Part shown: in pieces, positions 1 to 8,034 of the stretch
Numbering within the stretch: position 1 is the first letter of the stretch
Layout of the letters: every line of letters begins with the position of its first letter
Assembly (NCBI RefSeq): GCF_026340465.1
Contig: NZ_JAPEPC010000001.1
Coordinates: 4,140,001 to 4,204,000, forward strand
From: Streptomyces sp. NBC_01306
GTDB lineage: Bacteria > Actinomycetota > Actinomycetes > Streptomycetales > Streptomycetaceae
Direction of reading: 5' to 3'
Length of the DNA: 64,000 nt
Notes under the pieces: generated by a model
The model's input: only the letters and a program-made list of their open reading frames with translations
Databases searched by the model: none
Told to the model about the DNA's origin: nothing
Program-made: the position numbers and the translations under genes

Positions 1-1599
1 TCATGAGCTGCTGCCTTCCGGGTTCGGGGAATCGCCACGTACGGCCTGGCGGAACGTGCTGAACCTGGCGGCGGATGTCGTGGAGGAGGTCGAGTCGACG
101 GGCTTGGCCGATCCGGGGATCCCGGTGCCTTCCGGATGCGCCGCCGCCATGGTCTGGCCGCGCCGCCGCTTGGGCAGGCCGCTCTCGCCCAACTCGGGTG
201 AGGCGTGGTGGGGTTCGGGTTCGGGCTCGGGGGTGGGCTGCCCTGTGGTGCTGGGCTCCGCGCCTGCTTCCGTGGGTGGGGACGCGGGCGCGGATGTGGC
301 TGCGGGGGTACGCATGGGCAGCGGGGCCTCGGTGGCCTGCGCCGCCTCGGCGGTCTGCGAGGTGAGCAGGGCCTGGGTGGCGGACGGGGACAGCGGGGAC
401 GGCGCGGCAGCCGGCCGGGTGTGCTGTGCCGGGGTGGCCAGAGGGGCCGGTGTGGCCAGGGGTGCCGGTGTGGTCGGCCGGGGTGTGCGGGTGATCAGCT
501 CGTGCGGGAGCAGCACCAGGACACCGGTGCCGCCGCGCGCCGACGGGCGGAAGGACACGGTCAGTCCGTGCTTGCGGGCCAGCCGCCCGACCACCGCGAG
601 GCCGAGCCTGGTCCCGGAGAGGCCGGCGAGGTCGGTCTGCTGGGTGGTCTCCGATGTGACGGCCCGCTCGGCGCGGCGCAGCTGGACGTCGCTCATGACC
701 AGGCCGCTGTCCTCGATGGTGACGATGACGCCGGCCGGGACCTCCTCGACGTACACATGCACTTCGGCGGTGGGCGGCGAGAAGTTCGCCGCGTTGTCCA
801 GGAGTTCGGCGAGCGCGTGCATGATGCCCTCGGCCGCGTGGCCCGCGATGGCGATCTCGCTGGTCGAGTGGAGGCGTACCCGCTGGTAGCCGGCGATCCG
901 GCCCATCGCCCCGCGCAGGATCGACTCCATGACGATCGGCTTCGCCCAGCGGCGTCCGGAGCGCGCACCGGCCAGGACGGCGATGGAGTCGGCCAGCCGG
1001 CCCGCCTGGGCCGTGCGGTGGTCGAGGTGCAGCAGATCGCCGAGTACGTCCTCGTCGGTGTGCCGGTGCTCCATCTCGCGGAGGTCGGCGAGCATCCCGG
1101 TGGCCAGGGCCTGCATCCGGCCGGCGGCGTTGGCGGCCGCCGACAGGGCGGCGGAGCGCACGGACTCGGCGCGGCTGATCCGGGCGTTCAGCTGGGCGGT
1201 CCTCGCGTTGTACTCGCCGGTGAGCCCGGCGGCGGTGGCTTCACGCTGCCCGATCAGCTCGGCTTCTCTCGCCTCGTGGGCGGCGGTGAGCTGGGTGATC
1301 CGGGCCTCGTACTCGGCGGTGAGGCGGGCGGTCCGCGCGCCGAACTGCGAGTTCTCCCCCGTGAGTTGATCGATCCGGGCGCGGAGGTCCCGCGATGTTC
1401 TGGTGGCGTACGACACCGCGTGGACGGCGATGGCGACAGCGGCGCTGAACAGCAGGGCTGCCCCGGCCGAGCACCAGGCGAGTGGGGTGCGTATGTGGTC
1501 GGGGGCTGCGGCCACCGCCCATACGCACAGCAGGCCCGAAGCGATCACGGAGATCAGCAGAGCCAGCGCGGTCGGGCGGAGCGGGGGGCGCTCTGTCAT
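1..1599 (-). CDS. CvnA-like membrane sensor histidine kinase / ATPase
   Basis: A 532-residue protein with two N-terminal membrane segments (about residues 10-30 and 40-62), a long heptad-like coiled coil (about 70-150), a dimerisation/phosphoacceptor-like region around LLHLDHR, and a C-terminal HATPase domain with an N-box (ELLDNAANFSPP) and G1 box (IEDSGL). A Pro/Ala/Thr-rich tail of about 150 residues follows. This arrangement is that of the orphan streptomycete kinases heading 'conservon' (cvn) operons; the partner genes (roadblock protein, DUF742, GTPase) would lie beyond the left edge, so that assignment is inferred. The start is an ATG preceded by GAGGAC, and the stop codon is the first three bases of the window. 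Confidence 0.82.
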   Translation of the reverse strand: MTERPPLRPTALALLISVIASGLLCVWAVAAAPDHIRTPLAWCSAGAALLFSAAVAIAVHAVSYATRTSRDLRARIDQLTGENSQFGARTARLTAEYEARITQLTAAHEAREAELIGQREATAAGLTGEYNARTAQLNARISRAESVRSAALSAAANAAGRMQALATGMLADLREMEHRHTDEDVLGDLLHLDHRTAQAGRLADSIAVLAGARSGRRWAKPIVMESILRGAMGRIAGYQRVRLHSTSEIAIAGHAAEGIMHALAELLDNAANFSPPTAEVHVYVEEVPAGVIVTIEDSGLVMSDVQLRRAERAVTSETTQQTDLAGLSGTRLGLAVVGRLARKHGLTVSFRPSARGGTGVLVLLPHELITRTPRPTTPAPLATPAPLATPAQHTRPAAAPSPLSPSATQALLTSQTAEAAQATEAPLPMRTPAATSAPASPPTEAGAEPSTTGQPTPEPEPEPHHASPELGESGLPKRRRGQTMAAAHPEGTGIPGSAKPVDSTSSTTSAARFSTFRQAVRGDSPNPEGSSS

Positions 1600-1794
1600 C
1601 TGGCGGAGTCCTCATGGACGGATAGGTCAGAAGGGGTAAGGGTGGAGTAAAGCGGTCATGAATGGGTTAAAGGGACACGAGTATTCCTGCGTAACGCCTG
1701 TCAACTATAGGAGGGTTGGTGATCGGTTTGGGAAGTTGCACGTGCGGAAATTGTTGACTCAGGTACACACTGTGCACAGGGACATGCTGGAGCC

Positions 1795-4758
1795 ATGGGC
1801 GAGCACCGGGACGGGCAGCAGGACGGCCAACGGGACGGCCGGAACAGCGGTCTGAGCAGCAGTCGGAGCGACGGTCAGGGCGGCAGCCCGAGCAGCGGTC
1901 CGGCCGGCATTCGGACCGGCGGCCCGATCAGCAGTCAGAGTGGCGGTCCGAGCAGCAGCGAGCTGGAGCACGCGCTGAGCCGCCGGGGTGTGCGGGGAGA
2001 CATCGAATTCGGGGCCACCGCCCGCTCCCTGATGACCATGGACGCTTCCAACTACCGCCGGGTGCCCCTCGGAGTCGTCGCCCCGCGCGATGCCGACGAC
2101 GTGTCAGCCGTACTCGATGTGTGCCGCGCCCACGGGGTCCCCGTGGTGCCGCGCGGCGGAGGTACGTCCATCGCGGGACAGGCCACCGGCACCGGCGTCG
2201 TCCTCGACTTCACCCGGCACATGCGCGCGATCGTCTCGCTGGACGCCGAGGCCAGGACCGCCGTGGTCCAGCCCGGCGTGATCCTCGACGACCTGCGGGC
2301 GGCGGCGGGCGCGTACGGACTGACCTTCGGCCCCGACCCGTCCACGCACAGCCGCTGCACGCTCGGCGGGATGATCGGCAACAACTCCTGCGGCTCGCAC
2401 TCGGTCGCCTGGGGCACGACGGCCGACAACGTCACCGCCCTGACCACCGCCGCCTACCAGGGCGGCACCCACCGGCTCGGCCAGGGCTGGGACGGCGCAC
2501 CGCCCGGCCTGCGCGACCTCGTCGGATCGCACCTGGCGCTGTTGCGCACCGGCTACCCGGCCGGTCTGCCGCGCCGCATCTCCGGGTACGCGATCGACGC
2601 CCTGCTGCCCGAGAACGGCATCGATCTGGCCCGCGCCTACTGCGGCAGCGAGGGCACGCTCGGTGTGCTGACCGAGGCGACCGTACGGCTGGTCGAGGCG
2701 CCCCGCGCGCGGGCGCTCGCGATCCTCGGCTACGCCCATGAGGGCGACGCGGCCGACGCGGCGGCCGGACTGCTCCCGCACCGTCCGCTGACCGTCGAGG
2801 GCATGGCCGCCGACCTGGTGCGCGAGCCCGCAGGCCTGCCGCGCGGCGGCGCCTGGCTCTTCGTCGAGACGGGCGGCGCCGACCGGGCCGAGGCTCGCGC
2901 GCGGGCCGACGGGATCGCGCGGGCGGCCGACGCGCTGGACGCCCTGGTCATCGACGACCCGGCGGCCCAGCGCGCCCTGTGGCGCATCCGCGAGGACGCG
3001 AGCGGCACCGCGACCCGCACGATGGACGGCTCGGAGGCGTGGCCCGGCTGGGAGGACTGCGCGGTGCCGCCGGCCCGGCTCGGCGCGTATCTGCGGGAGT
3101 TCCGCGGGCTGCTCGCGGCGCACGGGCTGCGGGGCACGCCGTACGGACACTTCGGGGACGGCTGCATCCATGTACGGATCGACTTCGACCTGCTCACCCC
3201 GGGCGGCGTCGCACGCTTCCGTACCTTCTCCGCGGAACTGGCCGCGCTGGTCGTCGCGCACGGCGGCTCGCTCTCCGGCGAACACGGCGACGGACAGGCC
3301 CGCGCGGAACTGCTCCCCACGATGTACGGGGACGAACTGGTCGGCCTCTTCGGCCGGTTCAAGGACGTCTGGGACCCGGCGGGCGGGATGAACCCCGGGA
3401 TGCTCGCCAGGCCGCACCGGCTGGACGAGAACCTCCGCTTCGCGGTACTGCCGTCGAAGCCGGTGGACGTGGAGTTCGGCTACCCGCACGACAAGGGTGA
3501 CTTCTCCGCCGCCGTACGCCGCTGTGTGGGCGTCGCCAAGTGCCGTACGGAGACGGCATCCGGGGCCGACGTCATGTGCCCGTCGTTCCGCGCCACCGGC
3601 GACGAGCAGCACTCCACGCGCGGACGCGCCCGGCTGCTGCACGAGATGCTGGCGGGCGAGGTCGTCACGGACGGCTGGCGCTCGGAAGAGGTGCGCGACG
3701 CCCTCGACCTCTGCCTCTCCTGCAAGGGCTGCCGCAGCGACTGCCCGGTCGGCGTCGACATGGCCACGTACAAGGCGGAGTTCCTGCACCACCACTACGC
3801 GGGCCGCCGCAGGCCCGCCGCGCACTACGCGATGGGCCGGCTGCCCCGCTGGCTGCGCGCGGCCGCACCGTATGCCCGCGCGGTGAACGCGCTGGCCGGG
3901 GTGGGGCCGCTGGCCTCCCTCGCCAAACGCGTCGGCGGGATCGCCCCCGAGCGGACCATCCCGGCGCTCGCACCGCAGACGTTCCGGCGGTGGTTCGGCA
4001 CCCGGGTACAGCCACCCGCACGGGTCGTCCTGTGGCCCGACACCTTCACCGACCATCTGTCCCCGCAGGTGGGGCGGGCGGCGGTACGGGTCCTGGAGTC
4101 GGCGGGGCTCGGCATCGCACTGCCGCCGGACGGGGTGTGCTGCGGGCTGACCTACGTCACGACCGGGCAGCTGGACCAGGCCCGTGCGGTGATGCGCCGC
4201 ACACTCGACCGGGTGGAGCCGCTGCTCGACGCGGACCTGCCCGTCGTCGTACTGGAACCGAGCTGCGCGGCCGCGCTCAGGACCGACCTGCCGGAGCTGC
4301 TCGGCGACGACCCGCGCGCGCACCGGCTGGCGAAGGCGGTACGGACCTTCGCGCAGGCCCTGGAGGAGGAGGCACCGCAGTGGCGGCCCCCGGTGCTGGA
4401 CCGCGAGGTGGCGGGCCAGACCCACTGCCACCAGCACGCGGTCCTGGGCGACGCGGCCGAACGCCGGCTGCGCGACAAGGCCGGCCTGACGGGCGAACTG
4501 AGCGGCGGCTGCTGCGGCCTGGCCGGCAACTTCGGCTTCGAACGCGGCCACTATGAGGTGTCGGTCGCCTGCGCCGATGAGCAACTGCTGCCTTCGGTAC
4601 GGGCGGCGGGACCCGGCGCGGTGATCCTGGCGGACGGCTTCTCCTGCCGCACGCAGCTGGAACAGCTGACCGGACAGGGCGGCCGGCCGGGACGGCACCT
4701 GGCGGAGGTACTGGCGGAGGGGCTGGGGGAGGGCGGGACGCCCCGGCCGGGGCCGTGA
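1795..4758 (+). CDS. FAD-binding and Fe-S-binding oxidoreductase (GlcD/GlcF-type fusion)
   Basis: A 987-residue fusion of a flavin dehydrogenase with an iron-sulfur electron-transfer unit, related to D-lactate/glycolate dehydrogenases. The FAD-binding PCMH domain occupies about residues 85-290 (VVPRGGGTSIAGQ motif), followed by the FAD-oxidase C-terminal domain (GHFGDGCIHVRID, SGEHGDGQ). A ferredoxin-type cluster CLSCKGCRSDCP starts near residue 640, and two cysteine-rich CCG motifs (GVCCGL; GGCCGLAGNFG near 902) end the protein. Electrons would pass from a 2-hydroxyacid to the respiratory chain; the substrate is not readable. The first ~60 residues are Gly/Ser/Gln-rich low complexity, so translation might begin later than the ATG chosen. 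The gene stands alone. Confidence 0.9.
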   Translation: MGEHRDGQQDGQRDGRNSGLSSSRSDGQGGSPSSGPAGIRTGGPISSQSGGPSSSELEHALSRRGVRGDIEFGATARSLMTMDASNYRRVPLGVVAPRDADDVSAVLDVCRAHGVPVVPRGGGTSIAGQATGTGVVLDFTRHMRAIVSLDAEARTAVVQPGVILDDLRAAAGAYGLTFGPDPSTHSRCTLGGMIGNNSCGSHSVAWGTTADNVTALTTAAYQGGTHRLGQGWDGAPPGLRDLVGSHLALLRTGYPAGLPRRISGYAIDALLPENGIDLARAYCGSEGTLGVLTEATVRLVEAPRARALAILGYAHEGDAADAAAGLLPHRPLTVEGMAADLVREPAGLPRGGAWLFVETGGADRAEARARADGIARAADALDALVIDDPAAQRALWRIREDASGTATRTMDGSEAWPGWEDCAVPPARLGAYLREFRGLLAAHGLRGTPYGHFGDGCIHVRIDFDLLTPGGVARFRTFSAELAALVVAHGGSLSGEHGDGQARAELLPTMYGDELVGLFGRFKDVWDPAGGMNPGMLARPHRLDENLRFAVLPSKPVDVEFGYPHDKGDFSAAVRRCVGVAKCRTETASGADVMCPSFRATGDEQHSTRGRARLLHEMLAGEVVTDGWRSEEVRDALDLCLSCKGCRSDCPVGVDMATYKAEFLHHHYAGRRRPAAHYAMGRLPRWLRAAAPYARAVNALAGVGPLASLAKRVGGIAPERTIPALAPQTFRRWFGTRVQPPARVVLWPDTFTDHLSPQVGRAAVRVLESAGLGIALPPDGVCCGLTYVTTGQLDQARAVMRRTLDRVEPLLDADLPVVVLEPSCAAALRTDLPELLGDDPRAHRLAKAVRTFAQALEEEAPQWRPPVLDREVAGQTHCHQHAVLGDAAERRLRDKAGLTGELSGGCCGLAGNFGFERGHYEVSVACADEQLLPSVRAAGPGAVILADGFSCRTQLEQLTGQGGRPGRHLAEVLAEGLGEGGTPRPGP

Positions 4759-4835
4759 GCACCTGGGAGCCATGGGCGGCGCCCGTGATCCGTGCGAGGC
4801 GGATCCCGTAAGAGGGGAATACCGCTCCGGGCCCT

Positions 4836-4841
4836 TACTGT
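4836..4841 (+). promoter_or_regulatory. Candidate -10 box of a leaderless transcript
   Basis: TACTGT fits TANNNT and ends 7 nt before the ATG of the exporter gene, so transcription would start at or next to the start codon. There is no Shine-Dalgarno sequence ahead of this ATG, which agrees with a leaderless message. No convincing -35 box is visible. Confidence 0.4.
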
Positions 4842-4848
4842 GGACGGC

Positions 4849-5826
4849 ATGGATCCGATCGCCCCCGCCGACGCCAAGGCCCTCGACAGCGCACTGACCG
4901 CCCCCTCCACCACGACGAACGCAGCCCCGGTCACCGCCGGCGCCCCGGACACCGGCGAGACCGGTGCCTCCGGGGTCAACGGGCTGCGTGGTCGGCTGGG
5001 GCCGCTCGGTCTGGTGCTGGCCGGGGGGATCTCGGTGCAGTTCGGGGCGGCCGTGGCCGTCTGGCTGATGCCCAGGGCCGGGGCGCTCGGCGTCGTCTCG
5101 CTGCGGCTCGGCGTCGCCGCGATCGTGCTGCTCATCGTGTGCCGGCCCCGGGTGCGCGGGCTGTCGCGGACGGACTGGGGCACGGTCCTGGTCTTCGGGA
5201 TCGCGATGGCCGGAATGAACGGCCTCTTCTACCAGGCGGCCGACCGCATCCCGCTGGGCGCGGCCGTGACCATGGAGGTCCTCGGCCCGCTCGCCCTCTC
5301 GGTGATCGCCTCGCGGAGGCTGGTGAACCTGCTGTGGGCCGGGCTCGCCCTCTGCGGAGTGGTGCTGCTGAGCGGCGGTGGCTTGGGTGGCCTGAACCTG
5401 GCCGGTGTGGCGTTCGCGCTCGGGGCCGGCGCGATGTGGGCCGCGTACATCATCTACAGCGCCCGCACCGGCGCCCGCTTCCCGCGTGCGGACGGACTGG
5501 CGCTGGCGATGGCGGTGGGCGCCCTGCTGATGCTGCCGCTGGGCATCGCGGACGCGGGCTCGAAACTGCTCGTGCCGAGCACGCTGGGCCTGGGCGCGGC
5601 GGTGGCGCTGCTGTCGTCCGTACTCCCGTACACGCTTGAACTGCTCGCCCTGCGCCGGCTCCCCGCATCGACCTTCGCGGTCCTGATGAGCCTGGAGCCG
5701 GCCATCGCGGCACTGGCCGGCTTCCTCGTCCTGCACCAGGCGCTGTCCGCGTTGGACGCGCTGGCGATCGCGCTGGTGATCGTGGCGAGCATGGGGGCGG
5801 TACGGACGCAGATCACGGGGAAGTGA
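4849..5826 (+). CDS. EamA/DMT-family exporter
   Basis: A 325-residue integral membrane protein with about ten hydrophobic segments in two homologous halves, the pattern of EamA (RhtA/YdcZ-like) drug/metabolite transporters that export amino acids or metabolites. The second half ends with the typical LSSVLPYTLE...LRRLPAS and LMSLEPAIAALAG motifs. I chose the ATG that lies 57 nt inside the longest possible frame because the extra N-terminal residues are not transporter-like and because a TANNNT box sits just upstream. The first ~40 residues are a Pro/Ala/Thr-rich cytoplasmic tail. Substrate unknown. Confidence 0.85.
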   Translation: MDPIAPADAKALDSALTAPSTTTNAAPVTAGAPDTGETGASGVNGLRGRLGPLGLVLAGGISVQFGAAVAVWLMPRAGALGVVSLRLGVAAIVLLIVCRPRVRGLSRTDWGTVLVFGIAMAGMNGLFYQAADRIPLGAAVTMEVLGPLALSVIASRRLVNLLWAGLALCGVVLLSGGGLGGLNLAGVAFALGAGAMWAAYIIYSARTGARFPRADGLALAMAVGALLMLPLGIADAGSKLLVPSTLGLGAAVALLSSVLPYTLELLALRRLPASTFAVLMSLEPAIAALAGFLVLHQALSALDALAIALVIVASMGAVRTQITGK

Positions 5827-5879
5827 CGCGGGGGTGGCTCAGGGGGTGGCTCAGGCGGTGGCGGGGGTCATCCGGTGAG

Positions 5880-5900
5880 GGGGCAGCCGGTGGCTGCCCC
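5880..5900. terminator. Hairpin downstream of the exporter gene
   Basis: GGGGCAGCC-GGT-GGCTGCCCC forms perfect 9-bp arms with a 3-nt loop, 54 nt after the exporter stop codon. No U-tract follows, as is common in high-GC actinobacteria. Confidence 0.55.
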
Positions 5901-5937
5901 GTGCCGGTCCTGTGGGTCGCCGGTGAAGTGCGTCACA

Positions 5938-5973
5938 GAGCCGTGAGAGGACGCGTCCGTACTCTCACGGCTC
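5938..5973. terminator. Second hairpin in the 5.83-6.14 kb spacer
   Basis: GAGCCGTGAGAG and CTCTCACGGCTC are perfect 12-bp arms around a 12-nt loop. With the hairpin at 5880-5900 it makes a double barrier after the exporter gene; either could also be a protein-binding site. The rest of the 315-bp spacer shows no gene. Confidence 0.45.
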
Positions 5974-6141
5974 GGTGCCGGTAACAGCCCGCCCCTGTCG
6001 GCGGATCCGGGTGCGTCCCGTCAGTGGGCCGGGCGGTGCGTCGTGCCAGGCTGTCGTGGGGCGGCTTAGGTCACCCTTCCCTGGTGCGGTGGGCGACTGG
6101 TACAGATGGTGAGGATCTGCCCGTACATCGGAAGTCTCGCC

Positions 6142-6393
6142 ATGAACCCGGACAACACCACCGACCTCACCCCCTTCACGATGGACCTGACCTTCGACGA
6201 ATCCCGGCGACGGGCCGAGGTCGTGGCTGCGCTCGGGCCCGAGTGGGACCCGGTGGAGGCCCTCCGGGGTGAGGACGAGGCGTACGCCCTTCTCTACTCG
6301 GGCCTGGATGCGGAGCAGCAGCGCGCCTACGACATGCTGGTCGCGGCCGGTGTCCTGCCGGGGGAGGAGCCGGGCCGTGCGGCTGCCCATTGA
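6142..6393 (+). CDS. Small DUF6400-like protein
   Basis: An acidic 83-residue protein with the sequence features FTMDLTFDESRRRAEV, WDPVEALRGEDEA and YSGLDAEQQRAYDML. It resembles a short streptomycete family that I recall as DUF6400; the function is unknown and the family name is from memory. The ATG chosen has GGAAG 6 nt upstream; an in-frame ATG at 6106 would add 12 residues. Its 3' end overlaps the next small gene by 17 bp, suggesting translational coupling. Confidence 0.65.
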   Translation: MNPDNTTDLTPFTMDLTFDESRRRAEVVAALGPEWDPVEALRGEDEAYALLYSGLDAEQQRAYDMLVAAGVLPGEEPGRAAAH

Positions 6394-6622
6394 TCCGCAG
6401 GCGGATTCCAGCCGTCGCGCCTGGGTGGCCTGCCCCGTCTGTGATGACGCCCGCCACTGCGCGACCTGCGCGAGCCGCCGCAACTGCTTCGAGCACTGGC
6501 GCTATCTGATCTCCAACAAGGGGCCGGTCGCCCACCTCCAGTGCCCGCGGTGCACACACATGTGGTCACTGAACTCCCGGCCCGGCGTCACCGGCCGCGG
6601 CAACGGTGCTGCTCGCTCCTGA
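6377..6622 (+). CDS. Small Cys-rich, putative zinc-ribbon protein
   Basis: An 81-residue basic protein with CPVC, then CATC...C and a later CPRC, enough ligands for one or two structural zinc sites. The GTG start overlaps the end of the DUF6400-like gene and is preceded by a strong GGGGAGGAG sequence, so this frame rather than an upstream extension is preferred. No enzymatic motif is present; a nucleic-acid- or protein-binding role is only a guess. Confidence 0.62.
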   Translation: MRLPIDPQADSSRRAWVACPVCDDARHCATCASRRNCFEHWRYLISNKGPVAHLQCPRCTHMWSLNSRPGVTGRGNGAARS

Positions 6623-6764
6623 CGCGGCCGGTTCGATCCGCTTCATCTGCCGCTGACCGCTGGCCGCCGGCCGCTGGTGACTGGTGGTGGGTGGCGGGTC
6701 ACTGGCCACCCGCCTCACCCGCCGTCCTCTTCGGTGGCGGGCGGCCTCGTGCGCCCTCCCGTAG

Positions 6765-6785
6765 TAACTGATCGATGATTCAGTA
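6765..6785. promoter_or_regulatory. TetR-type operator, copy 1
   Basis: ACTGA-N8-TCAGT (arms at 6767-6771 and 6780-6784, flanked by A and A) upstream of the acyl-CoA dehydrogenase gene. The same architecture recurs 55 bp downstream. No regulator gene adjoins, so the protein that binds is unknown. Confidence 0.55.
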
Positions 6786-6820
6786 GCGCACTCGTTGACA
6801 GGGTCGCTCGTGCCTCCAGA

Positions 6821-6840
6821 TACTGACTGACGGTTCAGTA
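6821..6840. promoter_or_regulatory. TetR-type operator, copy 2
   Basis: TACTGA-N8-TCAGTA, perfect 6-bp arms with the same 8-nt spacing as copy 1. It lies 36 bp before the acyl-CoA dehydrogenase ATG, a position suited to repression of the whole five-gene operon. Confidence 0.58.
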
Positions 6841-6875
6841 AATCCCTTCTGCTGCCGTCTCTGTCTGGAGGCACC

Positions 6876-8033
6876 ATGTCCGAGCTGCCGGCCGAACTGG
6901 TCCCGCTCACCGTCGATCAGCGCGACATCGTCGAACTCACCCGGACCTTCGCGCGCGAGGAGATCCGCCCGAGGGCGCGCGCCGTGGACGAAGCCGATGT
7001 CGAGACGCCCTGGGATCTGTGGCGCAAGGCCGCCAAGGTCGGGATCACCGGCTTCATGCTTCCCGAGGAGTACGGGGGCGGCGGATTCACCGACGTCTTC
7101 ACCCAGTGTCTGGTCCAGGAAGAGCTGTGTGTCGGTGATCTGGGCATCGGCAACCTGCTCTGCTCCAACGGCTTCTTCGCCGACCCCCTCCTCGCACTCG
7201 GCACCGAACAGCAGCAGTGCGACTGGCTCACCCCGCTGGCCGGTCCTGACACCCCGATGACCTCGCTGGCCGTCACCGAGCCGGGCTCGGGGTCCGACGC
7301 GGCGTCCATCGCGACGACGGCGACGCGCACGGACGCCGGGTATCTGCTGAACGGTCAGAAGGCGTGGATCTCCAACGCCGGAGAGGCCGAGCAGTACGTG
7401 GTGTTCGCCAAGACCGACCCGGCTCAGCGCTCCCGGGGCGTCACCGCCTTCCTGCTCCGCAAGGACACCGCGGGGGTCAGCTTCGGTGAACCGATGCGGA
7501 AGATGGGCCAGCGCGCCATCGTCTGCCGGGAGATCTTCTTCAGCGACGCGTTCGTGCCCGAGTCGGACCGGCTCGGCGCGGAGGGGCAGGGCTTCCACGG
7601 CCTCATGCGCACCTTCGACATCTCCCGCACCGTGCTGGGCGCCGCCGCGACCGGTGTGGCCAGGGCCGCATACGAGTACGCCCGCGACTACGCGAAGACC
7701 CGCCAGCAGTTCGGCAGGCCGGTCATCGAACACCAGGCGGTGGCCTTCCGCCTCGCGGACATGCGTACGCGTGTCGAGCAGGCGCGGCTCATGACCTGGC
7801 GGGCCGCGAAGCGGCTGGACGCCGGCCTGGACGCCACTGCGGAGGCGGCCATGGCCAAGCTGACCGCATCGGAGACCGCCGCGTACTGCACCTGGGCGGC
7901 GGTCCAGACGCTCGGTGGCTGGGGCTACTCCCGCGAGTACCCGGTGGAGCAGTGGATGCGCGACGCCAAGCTGGAGGAGATCGAGGAAGGCACATCGGAC
8001 ATCATGCGCCTCGTGATCTCGCGGGGGATGTGA
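6876..8033 (+). CDS. Acyl-CoA dehydrogenase (first gene of the 6.9-14.1 kb operon)
   Basis: A 385-residue flavoprotein of normal family length that oxidises an acyl-CoA to the 2,3-enoyl-CoA, passing electrons to ETF. Visible motifs are the FAD/substrate signature LAVTEPGSGSDAAS, the ISNAGEAEQYVVFAKT segment and the C-terminal REYPVEQWMRDAKLEEIEEGTSDIMR, where the Glu of EGT is at the usual catalytic-base position. The ATG follows TGGAGGCACC. Only 1 bp separates it from the ThDP enzyme gene. Substrate chain not readable from sequence. Confidence 0.93.
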   Translation: MSELPAELVPLTVDQRDIVELTRTFAREEIRPRARAVDEADVETPWDLWRKAAKVGITGFMLPEEYGGGGFTDVFTQCLVQEELCVGDLGIGNLLCSNGFFADPLLALGTEQQQCDWLTPLAGPDTPMTSLAVTEPGSGSDAASIATTATRTDAGYLLNGQKAWISNAGEAEQYVVFAKTDPAQRSRGVTAFLLRKDTAGVSFGEPMRKMGQRAIVCREIFFSDAFVPESDRLGAEGQGFHGLMRTFDISRTVLGAAATGVARAAYEYARDYAKTRQQFGRPVIEHQAVAFRLADMRTRVEQARLMTWRAAKRLDAGLDATAEAAMAKLTASETAAYCTWAAVQTLGGWGYSREYPVEQWMRDAKLEEIEEGTSDIMRLVISRGM

Positions 8034-8034
8034 G

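Noticed and set aside
205..1650. Gly-rich 481-codon plus-strand frame over the sensor kinase gene
   Set aside because: The minus-strand kinase has membrane segments, coiled coil and ATPase motifs; the plus frame is a low-complexity shadow.
1658..1855. A 65-codon ORF upstream of the FAD/Fe-S oxidoreductase
   Set aside because: No ribosome site, no recognisable feature, and it runs into the oxidoreductase gene in another frame; more likely promoter sequence.
2104..5736. A 1210-codon open frame on the minus strand, antisense to the FAD/Fe-S oxidoreductase and exporter genes
   Set aside because: Translation is Arg/Gln/His-rich without any motif, and both plus-strand genes under it are convincing. 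Typical antisense openness in very G+C-rich DNA.
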